Positions 25,080 to 34,345 of a DNA stretch of 64,000 nucleotides are shown one piece after another. Where the stretch lies: NCBI RefSeq assembly GCF_012641275.1, contig NZ_JABAIA010000001.1:3038001-3102000 (forward strand), given 5' to 3'. Numbering within the stretch: the stretch's first letter is position 1; every line of letters starts with the position of its first letter. The translations under genes were made by a program, and so were the position numbers. Under the pieces are notes generated by a model. The model had not been told where the DNA came from. It did not search any database and saw only the letters and a program-made list of their open reading frames with translations. The DNA is from Chitinophaga varians (GTDB lineage: Bacteria > Bacteroidota > Bacteroidia > Chitinophagales > Chitinophagaceae).

Positions 25080-25087
25080 TAACTTTG
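25080..25087 (+). promoter_or_regulatory. -7 promoter element of carB
   Basis: TAACTTTG, a perfect TAnnTTTG, 69 bp upstream of the ATG. The extended form TAACTTTGC is shared with kbl and purH. Confidence 0.6.
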
Positions 25088-25156
25088 CACGATTTTTTTG
25101 GTCCCTCGTACGGCATTAAAATCAATGTGGTTTTTCATTTTCAATAGATTACAAAA

Positions 25157-27973
25157 ATGCCAAAAGACTCATCTATCAAATCTGTCCTCATTATCGGATC
25201 TGGTCCCATTATTATTGGTCAGGCTTGCGAATTTGACTATTCTGGTTCCCAGGCAGCACGTTCGTTGCGGGAAGAAGGAATTAAAGTGATTTTGATTAAT
25301 TCCAACCCGGCTACCATCATGACGGACCCTATGATGGCCGATAAGGTTTATTTGCTCCCATTAACTGTGGAAAGCATTGAGCAGATTCTGGAAGAAAACC
25401 AGATTGATGCCGTATTACCTACCATGGGTGGTCAAACAGCACTGAACCTTTGTAAAGAGGTAGATGAGCTGGGAGTTTGGGAAAAGTATAATGTTCGCCT
25501 GATCGGGGTAGACATTAAAGCGATCGACAAAGCGGAAGACCGTGAACAGTTCCGCCAGTGGATGATCCAGATCGGTATCCCTGTAGCGCCTGCGAAAACA
25601 GCTAACTCTTTCCTGGAAGGTAAGGAGTTTGCACAGGAAATCGGTTTCCCGCTGGTGATCCGTCCTTCTTTTACCCTTGGTGGTACCGGTGGCGGTTTTG
25701 TACACAGCAAAGACGAGCTGGACGAAGCGCTGGACCGTGGCCTGAAGGCTTCTCCCATCCACGAAGTGCTGGTAGAGAAAGCAGTATTGGGCTGGAAGGA
25801 ATACGAACTGGAACTGCTGCGTGATAAAAATGACAACGTCGTTATCATCTGTACCGTGGAAAACCTGGACCCGATGGGTATCCATACAGGAGACTCCATT
25901 ACAGTGGCCCCAGCCATGACCCTGAGCGATACCGCTTTCCAGGACATGCGTAACAAAGCCATGCTGATGATGCGCGACCTGGGCAATTTCGCCGGTGGTT
26001 GTAACGTACAGTTCTCCCTCAATCCTGAAACAGAAGAACTGATCGCAATTGAGATCAACCCGCGCGTAAGCCGCTCTTCCGCACTGGCATCCAAAGCAAC
26101 CGGTTATCCTATCGCGAAAATCGCTGCCAAACTGGCTATCGGTTATACCCTCGACGAGCTGGAAAACCAGATCACCAAAACCACTTCCGCTTTCTTTGAG
26201 CCGGCGCTGGACTACGTGATCGTAAAAATGCCACGCTGGAACTTCGACAAATTCAAAGGCGCAGACGACACACTGGGCCTGCAGATGAAATCAGTAGGTG
26301 AAGTAATGGCTATCGGCCGCACTTTCCCTGAAGCCCTGCAGAAAGCCTGCCAGAGCCTCGAGAACGATGCGCTCGGCCTCGGCTACTACGGCAAGTCGCT
26401 GATGAAGTCTGAACAACTCATCGAAAAACTGAAACGTCCAACCTGGGACCGCATCTTCCGTATTAAAGATGCCCTGATGGCCGGCGCTTCTGTAAAACAT
26501 ATTCACCAGCAGACTTACATTGACCGCTGGTTCCTGCACCAGATACAGGATATCGTGAATCTGGAAAAACAACTCGGAGAACATGACCTGGAAAGCGTTC
26601 CAGCTGATATGCTGAGAGACGCCAAAAAAATGGGCTTCTCAGATGCCCAGCTGGCGGTGATCTTCGGCAACTGTGAAGAACACGAAGTATACGAAAAGAG
26701 AAAAGCGAACAACATTGTACGTACCTATAAAATGGTAGATACCTGCAGTGCTGAGTTTGAAGCGAAAACACCGTACTTCTATTCAACTTTTGATACAGAG
26801 AACGAAAGCAAGGTAACCGACCGCAAAAAAATCATCGTACTGGGTTCCGGTCCGAACAGGATTGGCCAGGGTATTGAGTTCGACTACTGCTGTACCCATG
26901 GTCTGCAGGCCATCCAGGATTGCGGCTATGAAGCAATCATGGTAAACTGTAACCCTGAAACTGTATCTACCGACTTCGACATGGCAGACAAACTGTACTT
27001 CGAGCCGGTATTCTGGGAGCACCTGTGGGAAATCATCGAGCTGGAAAAACCTGAAGGGGTGATCGTTCAGCTGGGTGGCCAGACAGCGCTGAAACTGGCG
27101 AAACGCCTGGAAGAAAAAGGGGTTAAGATCATTGGTACTTCCTTCGATAACATGGATATCGCAGAAGACCGTGGCCGTTTCTCCGACATGCTGAAAGACC
27201 TGGGTATTCCTTATCCGAAATATGGTACTGCCTATAATACTGACGACGCTATCGAAGTAGCGAAAGAAGTAGGTTATCCGGTACTGGTGCGTCCGTCCTA
27301 CGTATTGGGCGGCCAGCGTATGCGTATCGTGATCAACGAAGAAGAACTGGAACAATCAGTATTAAGCCTGCTGCGTCACCTGCCGGGCAACAAGATCCTG
27401 ATCGACCACTTCCTGGACCGTTGCCAGGAGGCTGAAATTGACGGTATCTTCGACGGTACAGACTTCCACGTAATGGGCGTGATGGAACATATTGAGCCTG
27501 CCGGCATCCACAGTGGTGACAGCCATGCGCTGCTGCCAGCCTTCAACCTCACACCGATTGAAGTGACTACCATGGAGTACTACGCAGAGAAGATTGCCCG
27601 CGCACTGAATATCCGTGGTTTGATCAACATCCAGTTTGCGATTAAAGGCGGACAGGTATATGTAATTGAAGCCAACCCACGTGCTTCCCGTACTACACCG
27701 TTCATCGCCAAAGCCTACCAGGTGCCTTACCTGAACATCGCTACCAAAGTGATGATCGGGGATAAGAAACTGAAAGACTTCAAAATTGAAAAGAAACTGA
27801 CTGGCTTTGCCATCAAAGAACCAGTGTTCTCCTTCAATAAATTCCCGGGCGTAAACAAAGAGTTAGGCCCTGAAATGAAGTCCACTGGTGAAGCTATCCG
27901 CTTTATCAAAGACCTGAGGGACCCTTACTTCCGTCAGTTGTATAAAGAGAAGAGCATGTACCTGTCTAAATAA
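25157..27973 (+). CDS. carB: Carbamoyl-phosphate synthase large subunit, short form
   Basis: The ATP-grasp subunit that makes carbamoyl phosphate from bicarbonate, ammonia and two ATP for pyrimidine and arginine synthesis. Both halves are present: an N-terminal half with VLIIGSGPIIIGQACEFDYS and a C-terminal half with IIVLGSGPNRIGQGIEFDYC (about residue 560). At 938 residues it ends after the second ATP-grasp domain and lacks the roughly 130-residue MGS-like allosteric domain of the 1073-residue E. coli protein. UMP/ornithine control of that kind is therefore not expected. The small subunit carA is not in this window. It has its own promoter and a long terminator. Confidence 0.97.
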   Translation: MPKDSSIKSVLIIGSGPIIIGQACEFDYSGSQAARSLREEGIKVILINSNPATIMTDPMMADKVYLLPLTVESIEQILEENQIDAVLPTMGGQTALNLCKEVDELGVWEKYNVRLIGVDIKAIDKAEDREQFRQWMIQIGIPVAPAKTANSFLEGKEFAQEIGFPLVIRPSFTLGGTGGGFVHSKDELDEALDRGLKASPIHEVLVEKAVLGWKEYELELLRDKNDNVVIICTVENLDPMGIHTGDSITVAPAMTLSDTAFQDMRNKAMLMMRDLGNFAGGCNVQFSLNPETEELIAIEINPRVSRSSALASKATGYPIAKIAAKLAIGYTLDELENQITKTTSAFFEPALDYVIVKMPRWNFDKFKGADDTLGLQMKSVGEVMAIGRTFPEALQKACQSLENDALGLGYYGKSLMKSEQLIEKLKRPTWDRIFRIKDALMAGASVKHIHQQTYIDRWFLHQIQDIVNLEKQLGEHDLESVPADMLRDAKKMGFSDAQLAVIFGNCEEHEVYEKRKANNIVRTYKMVDTCSAEFEAKTPYFYSTFDTENESKVTDRKKIIVLGSGPNRIGQGIEFDYCCTHGLQAIQDCGYEAIMVNCNPETVSTDFDMADKLYFEPVFWEHLWEIIELEKPEGVIVQLGGQTALKLAKRLEEKGVKIIGTSFDNMDIAEDRGRFSDMLKDLGIPYPKYGTAYNTDDAIEVAKEVGYPVLVRPSYVLGGQRMRIVINEEELEQSVLSLLRHLPGNKILIDHFLDRCQEAEIDGIFDGTDFHVMGVMEHIEPAGIHSGDSHALLPAFNLTPIEVTTMEYYAEKIARALNIRGLINIQFAIKGGQVYVIEANPRASRTTPFIAKAYQVPYLNIATKVMIGDKKLKDFKIEKKLTGFAIKEPVFSFNKFPGVNKELGPEMKSTGEAIRFIKDLRDPYFRQLYKEKSMYLSK

Positions 27974-27983
27974 AACAGGTGGC

Positions 27984-28040
27984 AACATAAAAAGAAAAAG
28001 CCCGTCAGTATAATGCTGACGGGCTTTTTCTTTTTATGTT
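27984..28040. terminator. Long perfect-palindrome terminator of carB
   Basis: Two perfect 25-bp arms (27984-28008 and 28016-28040) around a 7-nt loop. The GC core CCCGTCAG/CTGACGGG is flanked by A-rich and T-rich tracts that also pair, so it would work on both strands. Confidence 0.92.
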
Positions 28041-28068
28041 TTAATATGTGACAGTGATAAAAAAAACA

Positions 28069-28099
28069 GAGCCTGATAAAGATCAGGCTCCTTCTTTTC
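28069..28099 (+). terminator. Second, tandem terminator after carB
   Basis: GAGCCTGAT (28069-28077) pairs with ATCAGGCTC (28082-28090) around AAAG and is followed by CTTCTTTTCC. Confidence 0.7.
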
Positions 28100-28414
28100 C
28101 CTCAAAATAACCATTAAAGACACGACTATTGAATCTTGATACGACACAAATAGCGTGACCGGTAATGCATTTTACAAATAATATTATATTTAAAGAAGAT
28201 GTTAACTAATCAATAACAGATTTGCAAAGTAGTTATATTTAATATATTAATATTCAATATTATAAATATTATTAAAAAATAATTCGTTAATTCCGTTAAC
28301 ATGTCCTGAACCAAAAATTACCTAGTTATCATATCTTTTTCGCATGTGCTGTTTTTGCGTTTTTAAGACGGTTTAATTCTTACATTTAAAGACGTTAAAG
28401 TTGACCCCTTTTTT
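28100..28414. other. AT-rich leader region upstream of comEC
   Basis: No ORF is supported. The part 28160-28300 is extremely AT-rich, with short palindromes such as AATATTCAATATT, and may be curved or easily melted. The comEC promoter must lie here but no single TAnnTTTG stands out. Confidence 0.5.
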
Positions 28415-30511
28415 ATGCAATTTGAATCATCCATGTTTGTCGCCGCATGTTGGAAACGTGCGCCCTTTCTGCGATTGACGGTCCCTTTTATGGCCGGCAT
28501 CAGCATACAGTATAATGCGCCCCTCCCGGCATTGTCGCTGTATATCCTTATCCTGGCTGCATTTGCAGCTTTGTTGTTCATACGTTTGCTACCGGTTGCA
28601 TACCGTTATCATTACTCGTGGGCGAGTGGTATTCCTGTTTTTATACTGCTATATGGCAGCGGGGCGATGTTGCTGGTTTCTGCCGGTATCGGGCAGACGG
28701 ACAGGGACGTTTCCGCATGGCCTGACAGTGCGCAGTACTGGTTGGCAAAGGTAGAAGAACCTTTACAGGAAAAACCCCGTTCCCGGAAAACGCTGCTGAC
28801 AGTAACTGCTGTATATGCTCAGGGCCGCTGGAGGACGTCCGGAGGACGTTTATTGGCCTATTTCAGCAAGGATAGCCTGTCAGCGGGATTGATGTATGGT
28901 TCAGTGGTATTGTTGTCAAAAAGGCCGGTTAAAATCACAAACAGCGGCAATCCCGGCGCATTCGATTACCGGCAGTATTGTGCTGCGCAGCAACTGTACC
29001 ATCAGGTGTTCCTGAAAGAGCGCGACTACCGGCAGTTGCCCCGTCCGCAGCCGCGAGACCTCACCGCCTGCCTGCTACAGGCGAGGGATTTTTGCCTGGA
29101 GCAACTGAAAAACCGCATCGGGAAAGGTGCTGAAGCAGGTATGGCGGAAGCCTTGCTGATAGGCTACCGGCAGGACCTGGACCCGGAGGTGGTAAATGCC
29201 TATAGCAATACCGGCATTGTGCATATTATTGCGATCTCCGGGATGCATCTGGCTTTGCTGTATGCCTCCCTGCTATGGCTGCTGCGCTGGCTCCCGTCCC
29301 ACAGGGCGGCGAACATCATACGGGCGCTGCTATTGTTAACTGTTTTATGGGGTTTTGCCCTGTTGACAGGCGCCTCTGCCTCCGTGCTCCGGGCAGCGGT
29401 GATGTTCTCCGGTATTACGGCCGGTAACCTGTTGCTCGGCAGGAAAGCCAGCACTTACAACATGCTGGCCGCCTCGGCATTTGTGCTGCTGTGTTATCAT
29501 CCGTGGCTGGTCATGGATGCTGGTTTCCAGCTGTCCTATCTGGCGGTGCTTAGTATCCTGTTGTTTTATGACGCGATATACAAACTATGGCGGTTGCAAT
29601 CGTGGTGGGCCAAGCCCGTCTGGCAGCTGACGGCGCTTTCGCTTGCTGCACAGATACTAACATTGCCGGTATCGGTCTACTATTTTCACCAGTTCCCGGT
29701 TTATTTCCTGCCGGCCAATCTGATAGCGGTACCGCTGTCTACCGTCGTGATATACGGGGAAATACTGCTGTTGTTCCTGGCTCCTTTTGATTCTTTGGCC
29801 GGATGGGTGGGAATGGCCCTGCGCTGGTTGATATACACGATGAATATGGTTGTGGCATGGTTGGGACAACTACCTTTTGCCCTGGTAGAGGGCCTGCAAT
29901 GGAGCCTGTTGCAAACAGGCTGTTGTTATCTGCTGATCACAGGGATGGCAGTATGGCTGTCGGGCCGCCACCGTCGTGGCTTTTGGCTGGCATTGTCTGC
30001 CTGCTGGATAATGATGGGGGACCAGGCTGTCCGGCATATCATCAGCCGGCAGCGGAGGCAGCTCATCATCTATAACGTTCCCGGCTATACGGCAATAGAC
30101 TGCATCAGTCAGGGAAAAGTGCAGTTCATGGGGCATGACAGCATCTGGAAAATGCCGGCAGCAAAACAATTACAGGCTGCCCGGGCTGCCATGGACGTAC
30201 AACCGGGAATGGTGGCAGACTTAGAACAGCGTGGCCGCTATCTCTGCGTGGGCCGGAAACAACTGGTGGTGCTGGACAGCATATTGCCAACATTGGTACC
30301 TGTACAACGGTTGCGGGTAAACTATCTGTTGCTGAACGGGAATCTCAATATGAAGATGGACCGGGTACTGGCATGGTACAGCGCCGACACTGTTATTTTC
30401 GGCGGCGCCTGCCCGCCCTTTCGTATCCGACGCTGGGCTGAAGCCTGCACTTCTTCCGGGATACCGTTTTACAATATCCCGGAAGAAGGAGCATTCATCA
30501 TGCCTTTCTGA
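28415..30511 (+). CDS. comEC: ComEC/Rec2-family DNA uptake channel protein
   Basis: A 698-residue inner-membrane protein. The N-terminal part has membrane segments and a DUF4131-like region; the central competence domain (about 225-520) contains the hallmark AISGMHLALLYASL and about eight membrane segments. ComEC carries single-stranded DNA across the inner membrane in natural transformation. The C-terminal 150 residues (RRQLIIYNVPGYTAIDCISQ onward) lack the HxHxDH motif of the metallo-beta-lactamase domain found in Bacillus ComEC, as is usual in this phylum. Start codon ATG at 28415 or 28433. No other competence gene is nearby. Confidence 0.92.
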   Translation: MQFESSMFVAACWKRAPFLRLTVPFMAGISIQYNAPLPALSLYILILAAFAALLFIRLLPVAYRYHYSWASGIPVFILLYGSGAMLLVSAGIGQTDRDVSAWPDSAQYWLAKVEEPLQEKPRSRKTLLTVTAVYAQGRWRTSGGRLLAYFSKDSLSAGLMYGSVVLLSKRPVKITNSGNPGAFDYRQYCAAQQLYHQVFLKERDYRQLPRPQPRDLTACLLQARDFCLEQLKNRIGKGAEAGMAEALLIGYRQDLDPEVVNAYSNTGIVHIIAISGMHLALLYASLLWLLRWLPSHRAANIIRALLLLTVLWGFALLTGASASVLRAAVMFSGITAGNLLLGRKASTYNMLAASAFVLLCYHPWLVMDAGFQLSYLAVLSILLFYDAIYKLWRLQSWWAKPVWQLTALSLAAQILTLPVSVYYFHQFPVYFLPANLIAVPLSTVVIYGEILLLFLAPFDSLAGWVGMALRWLIYTMNMVVAWLGQLPFALVEGLQWSLLQTGCCYLLITGMAVWLSGRHRRGFWLALSACWIMMGDQAVRHIISRQRRQLIIYNVPGYTAIDCISQGKVQFMGHDSIWKMPAAKQLQAARAAMDVQPGMVADLEQRGRYLCVGRKQLVVLDSILPTLVPVQRLRVNYLLLNGNLNMKMDRVLAWYSADTVIFGGACPPFRIRRWAEACTSSGIPFYNIPEEGAFIMPF

Positions 30512-30514
30512 TAA

Positions 30515-30709
30515 TTATTGTTGGGGCAAACGGGCTTCCAGTGCTTTGATCTGTTTTTTCATCCCGATCATGTGAAGCGTCATTTCTTCCAGCTTCTTCA
30601 GTAACTGCCGGTTCATTTCTCCCAGGTCAATACCATCGGCGGCCACTTCAGTGGCGGAAGGAATTTCCGAAAGATGCTGATGGGTGCGGATAAACGCTTC
30701 GGATTTCTC
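30515..30709 (-). pseudogene. C-terminal remnant of a tail-fibre/chaperone-domain-like protein
   Basis: The minus strand reads without interruption EKSEAFIRTHQHLSEIPSAT, then EVAADGIDLGEMNRQLLKKL, and ends with a helical tail to KALEARLPQQ and a stop. This matches the conserved C-terminal end of Bacteroidota cell-surface and phage tail-fibre-like proteins (the HLPEVPSA...GIDLGEMN...LL.K.EE motif followed by a coiled coil). No ATG or ribosome site precedes it, and upstream the frame runs into AT-rich non-coding sequence. It looks like the decayed end of a lost gene. The rest of 30512-30939 contains only the purH promoter. Confidence 0.7.
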
Positions 30710-30872
30710 CCTGTAAAAACATAGGAGGGACAGACATTTCGCAGGTGATTTTTTAAAGTTGGTTAAATAATTTAGATGGGAAATTAATTTTTTTTGGTTG
30801 GCTAATGCCGGATTCAGGGCCTTTCCCCGTTATTCCCCATTAACCGGAAGTGGAAAAGTGATCCTTACGTGT

Positions 30873-30880
30873 TAACTTTG
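30873..30880 (+). promoter_or_regulatory. -7 promoter element of purH
   Basis: TAACTTTG, perfect TAnnTTTG, followed by CGC as in carB; 59 bp before the ATG. Confidence 0.6.
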
Positions 30881-30939
30881 CGCAGCTTTTCGGTTCCGGA
30901 CCAGGGGCCTATGTTATTAAAATTTCTAATGTTTCCTTC

Positions 30940-32454
30940 ATGCAAAAGCAAATTAAATCAGCGTTGATCTCCGTTTTCTATAAAGATAACCTGGAGAACA
31001 TTGTTAAAAAATTAGGTGAACAAGGTGTGACCATCTATTCTACTGGTGGTACCCAAAAATTCATTGAGGAACAAGGTGTAAAATGTGTGGCAGTAGAAGA
31101 TCTGACTGCTTATCCGTCTATCCTGGGCGGTCGTGTGAAAACACTGCATCCTAAAGTATTTGGTGGTATCCTGGCCCGCCGCGAAAATCCCCAGGACCTG
31201 GAACAGCTGAAACAATACGAGATCCCGGAAATTGACCTGGTGATCGTTGATCTGTACCCGTTTGAAGAAACTGTGAAAAACACGACTGAAGAACAGGCCA
31301 TCATCGAAAAGATCGACATCGGCGGCGTATCGCTGATCCGTGCTGCCGGTAAGAACTTCAAAGATGTGGTGATTGTGGCTTCCAAAGATCAGTACGCCGA
31401 CCTGGAAAAAGTGCTGACAGAAAACAACGGCGCCACTTCCCTGCAGGACCGCAGAAACTTTGCTGCTAAGGCATTTGAAGTATGTGCCCACTATGACGTG
31501 GCCATCTCCCAATATTTCCTGAACAACGAACCCGGTGATTACTTCCAGGTGTCCGTTCCGCAGGGCCAGGTGAACCGTTATGGTGAAAACCCGCATCAGC
31601 GTGGTATTTTCTACGGTAACCTGAACGATATTTTCAACAAACTGCATGGCAAGGAGCTTTCCTTCAACAACCTGGTAGACGTAGATGCGGCCTGCCAGCT
31701 GATCCAGGAGTTTACTGAAACCACCTTTGCCGTTATCAAACATACCAACGTATGTGGCATCGCTTCCCGTCCTACCCTGAAAGAAGCCTGGGACGCAGCA
31801 TTGGCTGGTGATAAGGAAAGTGCTTTTGGGGGCGTACTGGTATGTAACCAGCCCATTGACAAAACCACAGCGGAAGCCATCAACGAAATCTTCTTTGAAA
31901 TCCTGATCGCTCCCGGTTTTGATGCAGAGGCCCTCACAGTATTGCAGGCCAAGAAAAACCGTATCCTGCTGGAACAAAAACAGCCGGTGAAAAGCAAGTA
32001 CATGTTCAAAAACGTACTGAACGGCGTACTGCTGCAGGACAGTGACAACGGGAACTATAAAGAGTGGAATGATGTAGGCGCCCAGGCAGCTACCGCTGCA
32101 CAAAGAGCCGATCTGGAGTTTGCCAATATCGTGTGCAAGCACCTGAAGTCCAACGCTATCGCGCTGGTGAAAGACAAACAACTGATTGGTAAAGGCTGTG
32201 GCCAGACTTCCCGTATCGATGCGCTGCGTCATGCTATTGAAAAAGCCGGCCAGTTCAGCTTCGGACTGAAAGGTGCTGTGATGGCTTCCGACGCCTTCTT
32301 CCCATTCGATGATTGCGTACGCATTGCACATGAACAGGGAATTGAAGCTGTTATCCAGCCCGGTGGTTCCGTTCGCGACAACGATTCTGTAGAATTCTGC
32401 AAACAACACGGTATGGCCATGGTAATGACCGGTATGCGTCATTTCCGCCACTAA
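30940..32454 (+). CDS. purH: Bifunctional AICAR transformylase/IMP cyclohydrolase
   Basis: A 504-residue enzyme for the last two steps of IMP synthesis. The N-terminal MGS-like cyclohydrolase domain (SALISVFYKDNLENIVKKL, TLHPKVFGGIL) is followed by the AICAR transformylase domain with RYGENPHQRG and the KH pair (AVIKHTNVCG). The C-terminus has SDAFFPFDD and ends TGMRHFRH. Length is close to the E. coli protein (529). It is transcribed alone, with its own promoter and terminator. Confidence 0.97.
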   Translation: MQKQIKSALISVFYKDNLENIVKKLGEQGVTIYSTGGTQKFIEEQGVKCVAVEDLTAYPSILGGRVKTLHPKVFGGILARRENPQDLEQLKQYEIPEIDLVIVDLYPFEETVKNTTEEQAIIEKIDIGGVSLIRAAGKNFKDVVIVASKDQYADLEKVLTENNGATSLQDRRNFAAKAFEVCAHYDVAISQYFLNNEPGDYFQVSVPQGQVNRYGENPHQRGIFYGNLNDIFNKLHGKELSFNNLVDVDAACQLIQEFTETTFAVIKHTNVCGIASRPTLKEAWDAALAGDKESAFGGVLVCNQPIDKTTAEAINEIFFEILIAPGFDAEALTVLQAKKNRILLEQKQPVKSKYMFKNVLNGVLLQDSDNGNYKEWNDVGAQAATAAQRADLEFANIVCKHLKSNAIALVKDKQLIGKGCGQTSRIDALRHAIEKAGQFSFGLKGAVMASDAFFPFDDCVRIAHEQGIEAVIQPGGSVRDNDSVEFCKQHGMAMVMTGMRHFRH

Positions 32455-32476
32455 TCCCGTTTACATACAAAAGATA

Positions 32477-32518
32477 AAAGCGGAGATCATTTCCAGAAAT
32501 GACCTCCGCTTTTTTTTA
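32477..32518 (+). terminator. Rho-independent terminator of purH
   Basis: AAAGCGGAG with TCATTT pairs with AAATGA and CTCCGCTTT across a CCAG loop (one internal mismatch), then eight T. Confidence 0.88.
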
Positions 32519-32563
32519 AGAAAAATTGGCGCCATTGCCTGAAAATAGCTAGTATTGTTATTC

Positions 32564-33148
32564 ATGGCCTTTATCAAGCAAAATATCATGCAGGATACAG
32601 CAGATGCGGACCTTGTCCGGGAGTACCAGACTTCCGGCAATCTGGAGCTGCTGGCTGCCCTCTACCAGCGTTATATGAACCTGGTATATGGTGTATGCCT
32701 GCAATATTTTGATGAAGAAGGCAGTAAGGACGCCGTTATGCAGATCTTCGAGGAACTGATCGACAAGCTGAAGCGGCATGAAGTACAGAACTTTAAAAGC
32801 TGGCTGCATGTTTTGTCGAGGAACCACTGCCTGATGAAGCTCCGGTCCATGAAAAACAAGGAATCGCTGCAGGTAACCATCGAAGATGATTCCCCCCTTA
32901 TGGAAAACGGAGAATTGGCGCATCATGACCACGAAGTCACGCTGGAAGACAATCTCCAGTCCATGGAAAAATGCCTGGAGACCTTGCCAGAAGAGCAAAA
33001 ACGCAGCGTCAACCTGTTTTACCTGGAGGAAAAAAGCTACCGGGAGGTAGCTGCGCTCACCGGGTATGAGATGAATAAGGTGAAAAGCTATATCCAGAAC
33101 GGAAAGCGGAATCTTAAAATTTGTATGGAGCAACAACAACATGCCTGA
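32564..33148 (+). CDS. ECF sigma factor (second in window)
   Basis: A sigma-70-family protein of about 194 residues. Region 2 is ELLAALYQRYMNLVYGVCLQ followed by SKDAVMQIFEELIDKL and WLHVLSRNHCLMKLRS; region 4 is LPEEQKRSVNLFYLEEKSYR with an HTH ending MNKVKSYIQNGKRNL. The start is ATG at 32564 or 32588; the TTG at 32555 is less likely. It overlaps the next gene by 8 bp, so the two are coupled. The acidic insert between regions 2 and 4 is long for an ECF factor but usual in this phylum. Confidence 0.92.
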   Translation: MAFIKQNIMQDTADADLVREYQTSGNLELLAALYQRYMNLVYGVCLQYFDEEGSKDAVMQIFEELIDKLKRHEVQNFKSWLHVLSRNHCLMKLRSMKNKESLQVTIEDDSPLMENGELAHHDHEVTLEDNLQSMEKCLETLPEEQKRSVNLFYLEEKSYREVAALTGYEMNKVKSYIQNGKRNLKICMEQQQHA

Positions 33149-34340
33149 TAAGCACGCACATAACAAACCTGCCGTAAGCGCCGAGCTTATCCGCCAGTAC
33201 CTGGCCGGAGAGCTGGATGATAAGGCCATGCACGACCTGGAACGCCAGGCGCTGGATGACCCGTTCCTGGCGGATGCGCTGGAAGGTTATGCGTTGCATG
33301 CCCCTGATCAGCAGGCCCAGCAGGAAGACCTGATGGCGCGGCTGACAGAGAGGGTGGCTCCTCCTAAAGCTGTAGTGCGCCCGTTTTACCCCCGTTTAGC
33401 AGCGGCGGCAGCTATTTTGCTTCTGCTCTTTACCGGCGGCTGGTACCTGTTCCGCGAGCAGCAGCGCAGCACAACAACACCTATCGCACAGGTGGATACC
33501 AGGCGCGATGTGGCCGTACCGGATACAGCTGCTCGGGCCACGCCTGAAATAGCCATGGTGAAACCGGCTGATACCAATAGTAACAGCGATCAGCAACCTG
33601 CACCTGTTGCAAGACAAAGTGCGCCGGCGCTGGCAAAAGCCGAAGAACCTGCTGCTGATATCAGTGCGGCTGATGAAAGACTGGCGGAAAGACCTTTGGA
33701 ACGCAGAGCTTTAAAACAGGTGCCGCCACCGGCCACGTTCTCTGCGCCGGTGCCACCACCGTCCGCTGTTGCCGCTTCCCCTGTAACGGACAAACAATTG
33801 AGCGAGATAGTTATCGCACATCCGGACTCCTCTGCTATGGCTTATGACAAGGAAAAAAGTGCCGACCTGAAAGACGTGAAAGTAACTGGCTTCGCTGCCC
33901 AAAACAAAAAGGCAGGCGTCTCCGGACAGAATGATTCCATTCATCCTAATGCAGACGGCTATGAGGTAGCCGGCATTTTGCAAGGCAGGGCTGCCGGTGT
34001 GGTCACGTCCAATGCCGGCCTCAGAAAAAGGAAAGCGGCGATTGTGCCGGGAGATACGCTGCCATCGCCGGTTAACGGCAGAACAGCCTTTCAGCAATAC
34101 CTTGCCGAACATACCGCTAATCCCGGCGGGTTTAATGGCGTAGTACGTATATCGTTTACCGTTATGCCGGACAGTACATTGCAGGACATTAAAGTAGTGC
34201 GGAGCGTGCATGTGAACGCAGCCTGTGAAGCGGAAGCGATCAGGGTGGTGAAAGAAGGGCCCTTATGGAAGCCTGCAGCAGACGGAAAGCCTGCCAACGT
34301 AACATTGGATGTGATATTTAAAGAAAAAACAGGCCAATAA
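33141..34340 (+). CDS. Transmembrane anti-sigma-like protein with TonB C-terminal domain
   Basis: A 399-residue protein overlapping the sigma gene by 8 bp. The cytoplasmic N-terminus (1-80) has an anti-sigma-like pattern (LIRQYLAGELDDKAMHDLER, DPFLADALEGY); one membrane helix lies at about 84-104. The periplasmic part has an Ala/Pro-rich linker, a region resembling a TonB-receptor plug (VAGILQGRAAGVV near 275), and at 320-395 a TonB C-terminal domain (GVVRISFTVMPDSTLQDIKV, then WKPAADGKPANVTLDVIF). The mixture suggests that signals from a TonB-dependent receptor control the sigma factor. The partner receptor is not in this window. Confidence 0.82.
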   Translation: MPDKHAHNKPAVSAELIRQYLAGELDDKAMHDLERQALDDPFLADALEGYALHAPDQQAQQEDLMARLTERVAPPKAVVRPFYPRLAAAAAILLLLFTGGWYLFREQQRSTTTPIAQVDTRRDVAVPDTAARATPEIAMVKPADTNSNSDQQPAPVARQSAPALAKAEEPAADISAADERLAERPLERRALKQVPPPATFSAPVPPPSAVAASPVTDKQLSEIVIAHPDSSAMAYDKEKSADLKDVKVTGFAAQNKKAGVSGQNDSIHPNADGYEVAGILQGRAAGVVTSNAGLRKRKAAIVPGDTLPSPVNGRTAFQQYLAEHTANPGGFNGVVRISFTVMPDSTLQDIKVVRSVHVNAACEAEAIRVVKEGPLWKPAADGKPANVTLDVIFKEKTGQ

Positions 34341-34345
34341 TTATA

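Larger units (their letters stand above)
24770..25156. other. Divergent intergenic region between the RiPP-like operon and carB
   Basis: Contains the promoter candidates for both sides. No convincing ORF: a 63-codon minus-strand frame at 24882-25073 lacks any family features. No repeats or terminators were seen. Confidence 0.5.

Noticed and set aside
31012..32451. A 479-codon frame antisense to purH
   Set aside because: Same explanation: codon bias of a conserved gene. The translation has no recognisable domain.
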